A stretch of DNA of 7,084 nucleotides from a bacterium (GTDB lineage: Bacteria; Patescibacteriota; Microgenomatia; Levybacterales; UBA12049). Every line of letters starts with the position of its first letter. Within the stretch, counting starts at the first letter, position 1. The stretch is taken from NCBI GenBank assembly GCA_021784535.1, contig JAJYHW010000014.1, positions 1 to 7,084 of the forward strand, read 5' to 3'. The notes beneath the pieces are model-generated. The model saw nothing but the letters and a program-made list of their open reading frames with translations. It ran no database searches and was not told the DNA's origin. Positions 1 to 5,901 of this stretch are shown here, in pieces. The position numbers and the translations under genes are program-made.

Positions 1-110
1 CATCTTAGTTAAAAACAGTAACAATTATGTAAAAGTGAAGAAAAAAATGATTAAGTATATATTTTTGTACATTATTGAGCATGTTTTATACTCTATTATC
101 AATTCACAGC
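1..110. other. AT-rich leader region with no supported gene
   Basis: This stretch is very AT-rich. A frame open from the window edge on the + strand closes with TGA at 119-121, but it has no recognisable start, no motif and a lysine/isoleucine-rich composition expected by chance, and it runs into the rnpB promoter. On the minus strand only a 22-codon frame is present. An ATG on the minus strand falls exactly at positions 3-1 and could begin a gene that continues outside the window, but it cannot be judged from here. I see no repeat array or RNA gene in this stretch. Confidence 0.5.
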
Positions 111-139
111 TTGTAATCTGACTATGATTAAGCTAAAAT
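111..139 (+). promoter_or_regulatory. Putative sigma70-type promoter of rnpB
   Basis: TTGTAA (111-116) and TAAAAT (134-139) are separated by exactly 17 nt and resemble the -35 TTGACA and -10 TATAAT boxes. The predicted transcription start falls at about 146. That is where the outermost base pairs of RNase P helix P1 would begin, so promoter and RNA structure agree with each other. The AT-rich background makes chance matches possible. Confidence 0.5.
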
Positions 140-145
140 TTATCT

Positions 146-588
146 GTTCTTAAGAAGCAGGACCATTACCCCGTTAGAAATTAAGTTAAGGACAAACTTA
201 TAGCTCTTTAAGAAAACTATAAACATTAATCCAACTTGACTCAATTTCTAACGGGGAGGAAAGTCCAGACAGGAAATGTGAGGGGACGGAACGTAAGTTC
301 CGACGCTTAAAAGCGCTAGTGTTCAGACTCTAAGCTCACTAAAAGGAGTCTGGAACAGAGACTGAATTGACAGCCTCTGAGAGCAACAGAAACGAGTGAG
401 GCTGAAACGGGCAATCCTACCTCCTGCAACTTCCGATTGATGCGAAAACTCCGGCTAACCGGAAAATACTATCACATTGGAGCATCGAAGCGAAGGCACT
501 CCGATAAAATCGGGGCTGGATGACAAAATAGCATCCTTGAGATAAATTGTGGTCGCGAACAAAATCTGGCTTACTCTCTTCCTGGAAT
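146..588 (+). ncRNA. rnpB: RNase P RNA (catalytic subunit of ribonuclease P)
   Basis: This RNA forms the ribozyme that removes 5' leaders from pre-tRNAs. The universally conserved GAGGAAAGTCC block is at 256-266 and the matching 3' block (ACAAAATCTGGCTTA) is near 559-573. They form helix P4: AAGTCCAGA (261-269) pairs with TCTGGCTT (565-572), leaving the hallmark bulged U at 264. The specificity-domain signature GAAACGGGCAATCCTACC followed by TGCAAC is at 405-430. GCCTC/GAGGC before it fits P12, and CTTGAG is at 536-541. P2 is GACCA (161-165) with TGGTC (550-554). P1 can be drawn as AAGAAG (152-157) with CTCTCTT (574-580, one bulged C), extended by TTCT/GGAA (147-150/584-587). P3 is unusually long: a perfect 14-bp stem (169-182/243-256) caps a 60-nt distal arm. 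No strong terminator hairpin follows. The exact ends are inferred from P1, and the peripheral helices are provisional. Identification as RNase P RNA is firm. Confidence 0.93.
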
Positions 589-596
589 ATTCTATT

Positions 597-1343
597 TTAT
601 AGAGGTAATTTGTTGGTACTATTTTGTGTAACTGGCGGAGTATAAACACGAAGCGACATACATTTTACTCCAAGCTTCTGATGACCGTCATGTGCTACAA
701 ACTCGATGGAATACGATCCATCTGTTAATCCAATATGTTTTACATTCCATACGAATTCTACCGTATAATTACTTTTGGGTAATGCATATGCAGGAAGAAT
801 ATCAGTATTATAAGACACAAGCGGTACACCATTATTATAAGCACCTTTTACGAAGTCGGGGAAATAAGGCGTTCCGTTTCTGCTAATTGTATAAGGAAAA
901 ATATAGAGCTGCGGTTCAAGCAGATAGTTGTCAGGAGCTCTTGCAGTTAGATTGCCATGCTGGATCACAGCACCTGAACCTCTTGCAATCTGTTCATCGG
1001 GAGCAATATACGGAGGTTTTGTATCGCTTACCCAAAGACTGATTTGACCATTTGAACTGACTGCGCCTGCTTGTTCGGGGGAATATGCAATCAGTGCCTC
1101 AGGATGGACATTTGCGCCGCCTTTTTGACATAAAGAAGTTATTGGAGGCGTGATCGTTGCGCCAGCAAAGTTATATAATTGTAATACTCCTTGTGATTTT
1201 GCTGTATTTTTTTGAGTGGTTACTGCTTCAGGGCCAACAAGAACTGGTGTCTGGCTGGGGGTAGGACCTGAAGCGATATAGGCTAGACCAATAATTGCTA
1301 GCAAGATAAAGATGATATAGAGCGCTCCGGTATTAATCCCCAT
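597..1343 (-). CDS. Membrane-anchored exported protein of unknown function (248 aa)
   Basis: I do not recognise the family. Residues about 7-24 form one hydrophobic segment (ALYIIFILLAIIGLAYIA) with almost no positive charge before it. A Pro/Thr/Ser-rich linker (about 26-50) follows, then a mostly polar, beta-rich region without further membrane spans. This suggests an N-terminal anchor or uncleaved signal with the rest outside the cell. There are only two cysteines, C72 and C228, which could form a disulfide in an exported domain. The C-terminal part (about 190-235) alternates hydrophobic and polar residues as in an immunoglobulin-like beta sandwich, and the tail is Thr/Asn/Pro-rich. The gene starts 41 nt after the helicase-nuclease stop. 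The only visible start signals are AT-rich -10-like boxes just upstream, with no Shine-Dalgarno. Its TAA stop lies about 10 nt from the 3' end of the convergent rnpB. Export and anchoring are inferred from sequence, and the function is unknown. Confidence 0.8.
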   Translation of the reverse strand: MGINTGALYIIFILLAIIGLAYIASGPTPSQTPVLVGPEAVTTQKNTAKSQGVLQLYNFAGATITPPITSLCQKGGANVHPEALIAYSPEQAGAVSSNGQISLWVSDTKPPYIAPDEQIARGSGAVIQHGNLTARAPDNYLLEPQLYIFPYTISRNGTPYFPDFVKGAYNNGVPLVSYNTDILPAYALPKSNYTVEFVWNVKHIGLTDGSYSIEFVAHDGHQKLGVKCMSLRVYTPPVTQNSTNKLPL

Positions 1344-1379
1344 ATCTTTAATAGTGGCCTATTTTATAGTTTTTTTCAA
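1344..1379 (-). promoter_or_regulatory. Possible promoter of the 248-aa gene
   Basis: On the minus strand TTGAAA (1379-1374) is followed after 17 nt by CACTAT (1356-1351), which lies 7 nt before the ATG. Overlapping TATTAA (1353-1348) and upstream TATAAA (1368-1363) are alternative -10 boxes. No Shine-Dalgarno is present. The first arrangement would give a leaderless or nearly leaderless transcript. Which box is used cannot be decided from sequence alone. Confidence 0.3.
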
Positions 1380-1384
1380 GTTGA

Positions 1385-4369
1385 CTATGGTTTAGCGGAT
1401 TGACAGAGCATGGTATATTCGCAGTTTTTGCAAAGTACACTATGGTTGCAAAGGAAATCACTTGTTTGAATAGCTTTTACTTTGGTTAAGATATCTGCTT
1501 TCGCTTTTTCAAGATCTTCACGCGTTCTGGTTGTTGAGATTTTTTTCTCCTCCTCAAGATAATAAAGGGTAAGCACCACGTCATTCGGTTCGCGTCCAAA
1601 AACACCATCTTTGACTTCTGCTGCTGCTAAGGCATAGAGCGAAAGCTGTAGATCGTCGCGTACTTTTTTCTCAGTCGGGACATTTTTGCCTGTTTTATAG
1701 TCAATAATTTCAATTTTTCCATCATCCAGTTTATCAATACGGTCAATACGTCCTCCTATCTTGATTTTATCCAGCCAGAAATTGAAGGGAAGCTCCACAG
1801 CGAGTGTCTGCGGAGGATTTTTCAGCAATTGCTCAGCATAGGACAGAAGCATTGTTTTTGCCTGTTCCAAGGTCTGTTGTTCATGTGTTCTACTTGTGAA
1901 TCCCTGATTCACCCAGTTTTTAAGCAATAATTCCTCGATGTCATTTGCCCTTATAGTTTCTTTTTGCAACAGTTTCAAAGAAAAATCGCGAAGGGTTCCA
2001 TGAACACTCACGCCATAGCTGAGCGCAGGGGAAGGTAAGGTTGGCAGATGCATAAGATATTTGAGTTTGTAGTGAAGAGGACAGACATCAAATGTTTGCA
2101 GTTGAGAATAGGATATATATGAAATATCGATCGCTTCATTATTCACTTGTTTCATTGTTGTTTTATCGTTTGCTGGTTGATTGATGTTGCTGTTTAGGAT
2201 TTCAAGCAGAGAAAGTTGCTGTCCCGGTGGTTCGTCAGTTTGTTTTTTGACAATTGCCTCAACTGCTGCTTCTCCTACCGTTTCAATAACGAACGGCGAA
2301 ATTTTCCGCTCCCGTTTGCCTTCGTTATAAAACCTTGCTGCAGTTAAAAAGAGTTTATCTTTCGCGCGAGTCGTGGCAACATAAAAGAGTCGTCGTTCTT
2401 CCTGCAGTCCTTCTTCTCCTTCAGGAAGTGTTTCGCGGATAATATCTTGCGGTACTGGAATTTGTTCTTTCCGATCACGGCTCGGGAAACGCTGAGTAAC
2501 AAGATTTACTACAAAAACGACAGGGAATTCGAGTCCTTTACTTGCATGGACTGTCAGGATGTTAACGGCATTATTCCGTGTCCAATCAATCTCTGCCGCT
2601 TGTGGGCTTTCGCCAAGTTCCATTGCCATATCAAGCCAATCAACAATCGCAAATACTGATGCATCAGTATGGTTGGCAGCAAAGCTTTGGAGTTTTTCAA
2701 AAAATTTTGCAATATTTTGGGCTTCTTTTTCAGTTTTGGCAGTGCCTGGATCAAGATAGTAACCCAGCAGTCCTGAATCTTCAAAAAAATCATAAACTAT
2801 TTGCCCTGCGTTCTCACGGGGTACTTTTTCAAGGTGTTTTTTGATCATTGTTGTAATACGCTGCATTTTTTCTTTTCCCTCTTCGGTCACGGAAGATTTT
2901 TCAACCTGTTCCATGGCCTCAAAAAGCGAGAAATTATTGCTTTTGGCAAAATTGAGGATCACTGCAATATCACGAGCTTGTATGTCAAAAATAGACATGG
3001 TAATGACTCTGTATAACGAGGACATGTCATCAAAATTTGTCAGAACGTGCAGATACGCCACCAGATCTTTTATCTCATCCTGCTGAAACAGATGCCCCGG
3101 TCCGAGAAACTGGTACGGAATGCGTGCTCGCTCAAGGGCACGCTGGAATGGCGTAGCATGATCGTTTGCCCGGACAAGAATCGCGTAATCGTTATATGAT
3201 CGATGTGTTTTTTTGCTATCTGCCTGAATTGTCTTTGCGACTTCCTCTGCTTCATCTTCACCGCGGTTGGCATATAAAAAGGTGATGGCTTCACCTTTGA
3301 TGTCACGTATTGCTGTCAGTTCCTTATCGATATGTTCTTTGATTTCCAGGCGATCAGGGTTATTATTTTGAATCAGTTGATATGCACCGTTAAGAATATT
3401 TTGTGTAGAACGATAATTTTTGGTAAGCGTAATAATTTTTGCTTTGGGGAAATGTGTGCGGAATTGCATCATGTTGGCAATTGCTGCTCCCCGCCATCTA
3501 TAAATACTTTGGTCATCATCTCCCACAACAGTAATATTTTGCCTTTCCCCCGCAAGCAAAATTGCCATCTCATTTTGTGCGTAATTAGTGTCCTGAAATT
3601 CATCAACAAAGACATACTGGAATTGTTTCTGATATTGTTTGAGAACCGAAGGGCGTTCGCGAAAGAGCTTGAGTACATTGCTGATGAGATCAGAATAATC
3701 CATCACTCCTTCTTTTGCCTTGAGATCTTCATAGGTTTTGAAAGCATGTGCCAATTCCGATGTTTTCTTGATTTCATCTTCATTAGGGACTAGAGGATCA
3801 GTTGGAGAGGATAGGGTTTTCTTTTTATTGTTTATGTTTCGGATTGCGGATTGCGGATTGCGGATTTTCTCAGCATATTTTAAGTATTGCTGAGGCGAGA
3901 TATCATCATCCTTGAGACGTGAAAAATGGGCGAGCATACCTTGGAGAAACTTCATGGGGTTTCCGAGTGGCCTGAAATAGTCAAGATTGAAATCAAAAAG
4001 ATGTTTTCTTAAAAACAAAAGCGACTCTGCTTCTGTAAGCAAATCAAATCGCGGATTAAGTCCGATACTGATTGCTTCCTGTTTCAAAATCCTGTCACAA
4101 AATGCATGGAACGTTTCAATCCATAAGGTCGTGTATCCATACGGTAAAATTTCGTCAATACGGGTTTCCATTTCTTGTGCTGCTTTTTCGGTAAAGGTAA
4201 GTGCGAGGATGCTGCTTGGTGGAATTTTTTTATCAAGGATGAGATGTTCAATACGTTTGGTAATAACGGTAGTTTTTCCGGTTCCTGCACCTGCGATAAT
4301 CAAAAGAGGGCCTGTACCGTGAGTGACAGCAAGCCGCTGTTCTTCATTGAGCGAATTGATCTCGGGCAT
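1385..4369 (-). CDS. UvrD/PcrA-like SF1A DNA helicase fused to a C-terminal Fe-S PD-(D/E)XK nuclease (994 aa)
   Basis: This is a 3'-5' DNA translocase with a RecB/AddB-type nuclease on one chain, likely used for break processing or repair. Helicase motifs run in order: Q motif (LNEEQ, 7-11), Walker A AGAGTGKT (26-33, K32), motif Ia LTFTEKAA (57-64), Walker B DEFQDTN (256-262), motif III GDDDQSIYRWRG (283-294), motif IV NYRST (318-322), motif V TVHASKGLEF (606-615) and motif VI EERRLFYVATTRA (657-669). The nuclease part has H790, GRID (D876), IIDYKTGK (D890, K892) and Q908 with the following LSLYA. C763 plus C980-x2-C983-x5-C989 match the four-cysteine Fe-S pattern of AddB. The architecture resembles mycobacterial AdnA/AdnB more than plain UvrD, so no symbol is given. 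I chose the ATG at 4369 because homology starts there (MPEINSLNEEQ) and an extended -10 ends 6 nt upstream. The frame stays open to 4462, but that extension is unlike the family and overlaps the neighbouring gene. Residues about 170-199 are a low-complexity insertion encoded by micro-repeats. Confidence 0.93.
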   Translation of the reverse strand: MPEINSLNEEQRLAVTHGTGPLLIIAGAGTGKTTVITKRIEHLILDKKIPPSSILALTFTEKAAQEMETRIDEILPYGYTTLWIETFHAFCDRILKQEAISIGLNPRFDLLTEAESLLFLRKHLFDFNLDYFRPLGNPMKFLQGMLAHFSRLKDDDISPQQYLKYAEKIRNPQSAIRNINNKKKTLSSPTDPLVPNEDEIKKTSELAHAFKTYEDLKAKEGVMDYSDLISNVLKLFRERPSVLKQYQKQFQYVFVDEFQDTNYAQNEMAILLAGERQNITVVGDDDQSIYRWRGAAIANMMQFRTHFPKAKIITLTKNYRSTQNILNGAYQLIQNNNPDRLEIKEHIDKELTAIRDIKGEAITFLYANRGEDEAEEVAKTIQADSKKTHRSYNDYAILVRANDHATPFQRALERARIPYQFLGPGHLFQQDEIKDLVAYLHVLTNFDDMSSLYRVITMSIFDIQARDIAVILNFAKSNNFSLFEAMEQVEKSSVTEEGKEKMQRITTMIKKHLEKVPRENAGQIVYDFFEDSGLLGYYLDPGTAKTEKEAQNIAKFFEKLQSFAANHTDASVFAIVDWLDMAMELGESPQAAEIDWTRNNAVNILTVHASKGLEFPVVFVVNLVTQRFPSRDRKEQIPVPQDIIRETLPEGEEGLQEERRLFYVATTRAKDKLFLTAARFYNEGKRERKISPFVIETVGEAAVEAIVKKQTDEPPGQQLSLLEILNSNINQPANDKTTMKQVNNEAIDISYISYSQLQTFDVCPLHYKLKYLMHLPTLPSPALSYGVSVHGTLRDFSLKLLQKETIRANDIEELLLKNWVNQGFTSRTHEQQTLEQAKTMLLSYAEQLLKNPPQTLAVELPFNFWLDKIKIGGRIDRIDKLDDGKIEIIDYKTGKNVPTEKKVRDDLQLSLYALAAAEVKDGVFGREPNDVVLTLYYLEEEKKISTTRTREDLEKAKADILTKVKAIQTSDFLCNHSVLCKNCEYTMLCQSAKP
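3784..3816. repeat. Micro-repeat words shared with the tsaD-rmuC spacer, inside the helicase gene
   Basis: TAGGGACTAGAG (3784-3795) and GGAGAGGATAGGG (3804-3816) both recur exactly in the tsaD-rmuC spacer at 5860-5871 and 5852-5864. In the spacer the two words overlap; here they are separated and in the opposite order. On the coding strand the block encodes the Ser/Thr/Pro-rich LSSPTDPLVPN part of the helicase insertion. Confidence 0.65.
3841..3866. repeat. Heptamer tandem repeat (GGATTGC x3.7) inside the helicase gene
   Basis: Three perfect copies of GGATTGC plus GGATT lie head to tail. On the coding (minus) strand the unit reads AATCCGC and encodes IRNPQSAIRN at residues 169-178. The same unit recurs in tsaD at 6215-6242 in the same orientation. 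It lies between the conserved ISPQQYLKYA segment and the segment leading to MDYSDLI, in a region where the helicase family varies in length. Confidence 0.9.
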
Positions 4370-4375
4370 GGAGGT

Positions 4376-4384
4376 ATTGTAGCA
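4376..4384 (-). promoter_or_regulatory. Extended -10 element (TGCTACAAT) directly before the helicase-nuclease start
   Basis: On the minus strand TG-C-TACAAT is followed by six bases (ACCTCC) and then the ATG at 4369. With normal -10 spacing, transcription would start at the A of the ATG. No Shine-Dalgarno is present; the six bases are CCTCC-like rather than GGAGG-like. No clear -35 box is seen, as is common with an extended -10. The same TATGCTACAAT string precedes rmuC with identical spacing. Confidence 0.55.
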
Positions 4385-4406
4385 TATCTCAGTGCTTAGG
4401 GTTAGT

Positions 4407-4766
4407 TTACATTTTAACTTCCGGGTGGGAGATGGTATGCGGCCAGAGGAGTGGGTTGCCATGCGTGATCTTATCAGTTGTTACAAGTATTCCTTGATGC
4501 TGTAATTGACCTCCTGAGACTCGTAATTGTTTTTCATACATCTGCCTGGCAAATTTTTTCAGCTGATACTCTTTTGGTTCATCTGTCATGTTGTCGAAGT
4601 GTTGCTGGATTGCCTCTTTTGTCGCCCAGACTTCAAAGTTTTTTATTGAGGCATCAGTGAGATTTTTATGATTAACTTGTATTTTGTAAAGATTTCCCTG
4701 CGGACTTATTTTAATTGGTTTGGCGACACCGATATTCGGCGGCGGTACTATTGCTCTGATATTCAT
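4407..4766 (-). CDS. Conserved-looking protein of unknown function (119 aa)
   Basis: I do not recognise this protein. It has no membrane segment, signal peptide or cysteine. An N-terminal part (about 1-47) with PPPNIGVAKPIKISPQG and alternating hydrophobic residues suggests beta strands. A charged, probably helical stretch (about 48-82, ATKEAIQQHFDNM through EKQLRV) follows, then a polar C-terminus with several histidines. It is probably cytoplasmic. It lies 44 nt downstream of rmuC and its TAA stop is 37 nt before the helicase-nuclease ATG, so it sits between two recombination-related genes on the same strand. It has its own -10-like boxes upstream. Codon use and base composition look like its neighbours. 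It is believed real because the frame is long, fills the gap between two well-supported genes without overlap, and is co-directional with them. Confidence 0.7.
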   Translation of the reverse strand: MNIRAIVPPPNIGVAKPIKISPQGNLYKIQVNHKNLTDASIKNFEVWATKEAIQQHFDNMTDEPKEYQLKKFARQMYEKQLRVSGGQLQHQGILVTTDKITHGNPLLWPHTISHPEVKM

Positions 4767-4775
4767 ACCGTCTTT

Positions 4776-4795
4776 ATTGTAGTGTGATTATATCA
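4776..4795 (-). promoter_or_regulatory. Two candidate -10 elements before the 119-aa gene
   Basis: On the minus strand an extended -10 TG-A-TATAAT spans 4795-4787, and a second box TACAAT spans 4781-4776, nine bases before the ATG at 4766. The upstream box would start the transcript near 4780, leaving a leader of roughly 14 nt without a Shine-Dalgarno. The downstream box would leave only 2-3 nt. TGATATAAT is identical to the element in front of tsaD. Confidence 0.4.
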
Positions 4796-4810
4796 GGTAA
4801 TCAAGCTTAG

Positions 4811-5833
4811 CTATTCCAATTCTTTTTGTGTCGTATTTCCAAGCTGTTTGATCGTTGAGATTTTTTGACCGAGTCCGAAAAAGCTTCTGTTGACATTTGC
4901 ATATTGATTAGAGGCGTTTCCCAAATGTTTTCCCAATATATCAAGGCTATCATTTACTTTGTCATAATCAATCTGTAGTCCCCGAAGCATTTGCAAAATC
5001 TCTTTTGATTGCGCTTCAATTTTTCGTCCTTCATAGGAGAGGAGAATCGTTTGGAGATGCGCATACAGTGTCGTCGGGGACACAATATAGACGCGTTGCT
5101 GCTTGGCATATTCAACAAGATCATCCATGATGACAATTTCATAAAAGACCGATTCGGAAGGCACATACATCAGCGCGAAATCCATCGTTCCTTCATCCGG
5201 AAGGATATATTTTTTGGCAATCGTATCGATATGCTTTTTAATATCTCGCGTGAAGTCTTTGCGTAATAGGCTCATTTCTTCTTCTGTTTTTGCTTTTGCC
5301 AATCTTTGAAAATTTTCCATCGGAAATTTTGCATCTATTGGCAGGATGCCTGCATCGGTTTGGATTGCCGCGTCAACTTTTTCTCCGGACGCAAAAGCGT
5401 ATTGCAGATGAAAACTATTCTTGGGAAAAATCTGTGTGATTAAATCTTTGAGCACTTGTTCTCCGATATTACCTCGAAGCTTTGGGCTTTTGAGGAAATC
5501 TTGTAGCTCCCGCATGCTGCGCCCGATTTCACTCATCTGACCGACTTCCCGTCCGACATCACGGATGACCTCTGCTGCTTTATCAAGCCGTTCATTAAGC
5601 TGTCTTGAATTTTCCTGAAGCGTTCTGACCATTGTTGTTGAGTTTGATTGCATCGATTCATTGAGTGTTTTATTGGTGGTATCAAGTGAATGCTGCATGG
5701 TCCGGAGCCATTCAAGAAGCGTTTTATCAGGTTCCTGCTTGGAGAGATTGGAAAGCTTTTTGTTAAGAAAGAAAAAAAGGAATCCAAATCCGGCGATAAT
5801 AAGAACGACAATGATGAGCAGGTCGTTTGTCAT
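4811..5833 (-). CDS. rmuC: RmuC family DNA recombination protein, membrane-anchored (340 aa)
   Basis: RmuC family members are nuclease-like proteins; in E. coli, RmuC limits recombination at inverted repeats. Residues about 4-24 form one transmembrane segment (DLLIIVVLIIAGFGFLFFFL), followed by a long heptad-like coiled coil (about 27-112, Ser/Thr/Gln/Arg-rich). The RmuC core starts at LRGNIGEQVL (119-128). VDAAIQTDAGILPIDAKFP (153-171) supplies the putative PD-(D/E)XK-type residues D154, D167 and K169. MDFALMYVPSESVFYEI (217-233) and YIVSPTTLYAHLQTI (249-263) are the other family blocks, and a short helical tail follows. It is shorter than E. coli RmuC (475 aa), mainly because of a shorter coiled coil and tail, which is common in the family. 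The start is fixed by the TGCTACAAT element six bases upstream and by the TM segment beginning immediately. The family assignment is strong. The nuclease activity is predicted only. Confidence 0.93.
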   Translation of the reverse strand: MTNDLLIIVVLIIAGFGFLFFFLNKKLSNLSKQEPDKTLLEWLRTMQHSLDTTNKTLNESMQSNSTTMVRTLQENSRQLNERLDKAAEVIRDVGREVGQMSEIGRSMRELQDFLKSPKLRGNIGEQVLKDLITQIFPKNSFHLQYAFASGEKVDAAIQTDAGILPIDAKFPMENFQRLAKAKTEEEMSLLRKDFTRDIKKHIDTIAKKYILPDEGTMDFALMYVPSESVFYEIVIMDDLVEYAKQQRVYIVSPTTLYAHLQTILLSYEGRKIEAQSKEILQMLRGLQIDYDKVNDSLDILGKHLGNASNQYANVNRSFFGLGQKISTIKQLGNTTQKELE

Positions 5834-5839
5834 AGCGCT

Positions 5840-5848
5840 ATTGTAGCA
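5840..5848 (-). promoter_or_regulatory. Extended -10 element (TGCTACAAT) directly before rmuC
   Basis: TG-C-TACAAT on the minus strand is separated by six bases (AGCGCT) from the rmuC ATG at 5833, so the predicted transcription start is the first base of the start codon. No Shine-Dalgarno is present. The motif and its distance match the element before the helicase-nuclease gene. Confidence 0.55.
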
Positions 5849-5851
5849 TAG

Positions 5852-5871
5852 GGAGAGGATAGGGACTAGAG
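5852..5871. repeat. Micro-repeat in the tsaD-rmuC spacer
   Basis: The overlapping words GGAGAGGATAGGG and TAGGGACTAGAG both recur exactly inside the helicase gene (3804-3816 and 3784-3795). On the minus strand the block can be read in steps of seven as AGTCCCT, ATCCTCT, CCCTATG. It ends just upstream of the rmuC -10 element. Confidence 0.6.
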
Positions 5872-5901
5872 ATGTCCTTTGGGCATAAAAACACGCAAGA
5901 G

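Noticed and set aside
1..3. Minus-strand ATG at the left edge as the start of another gene
   Set aside because: Nothing of the coding sequence is visible, and the bases before it do not match the -10 pattern seen at the other genes.
2..121. Frame open from the left edge on the + strand, ending in TGA at 119-121
   Set aside because: It is short, AT-rich, without a recognisable motif, and overlaps the -35 box of the rnpB promoter; chance openness is the simpler explanation.
147..156. Palindrome TTCTTAAGAA as an operator
   Set aside because: It falls within the proposed P1 strand of the RNase P RNA, which explains it well enough; a 10-bp AT-rich palindrome is not strong evidence of a regulator site.
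455..649. 64-codon open frame on the minus strand across the end of rnpB
   Set aside because: It lies antisense to the RNase P RNA core and overlaps the end of the 248-aa gene; it has no motif or start signal.
3332..3793. 153-codon open frame on the + strand
   Set aside because: It lies entirely antisense to the helicase domain, which carries clear motifs on the other strand; its composition looks like a shadow frame.
3841..3866. CRISPR-like array
   Set aside because: The 7-nt units are directly adjacent with no spacers, and no cas gene is present.
4370..4462. In-frame upstream extension of the helicase-nuclease to an ATG at 4462 (31 more residues)
   Set aside because: The added residues do not resemble the family, they overlap the end of the 119-aa gene, and the extended -10 at 4376-4384 would lie inside the coding region. 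The ATG at 4369 starts directly before the Q motif.
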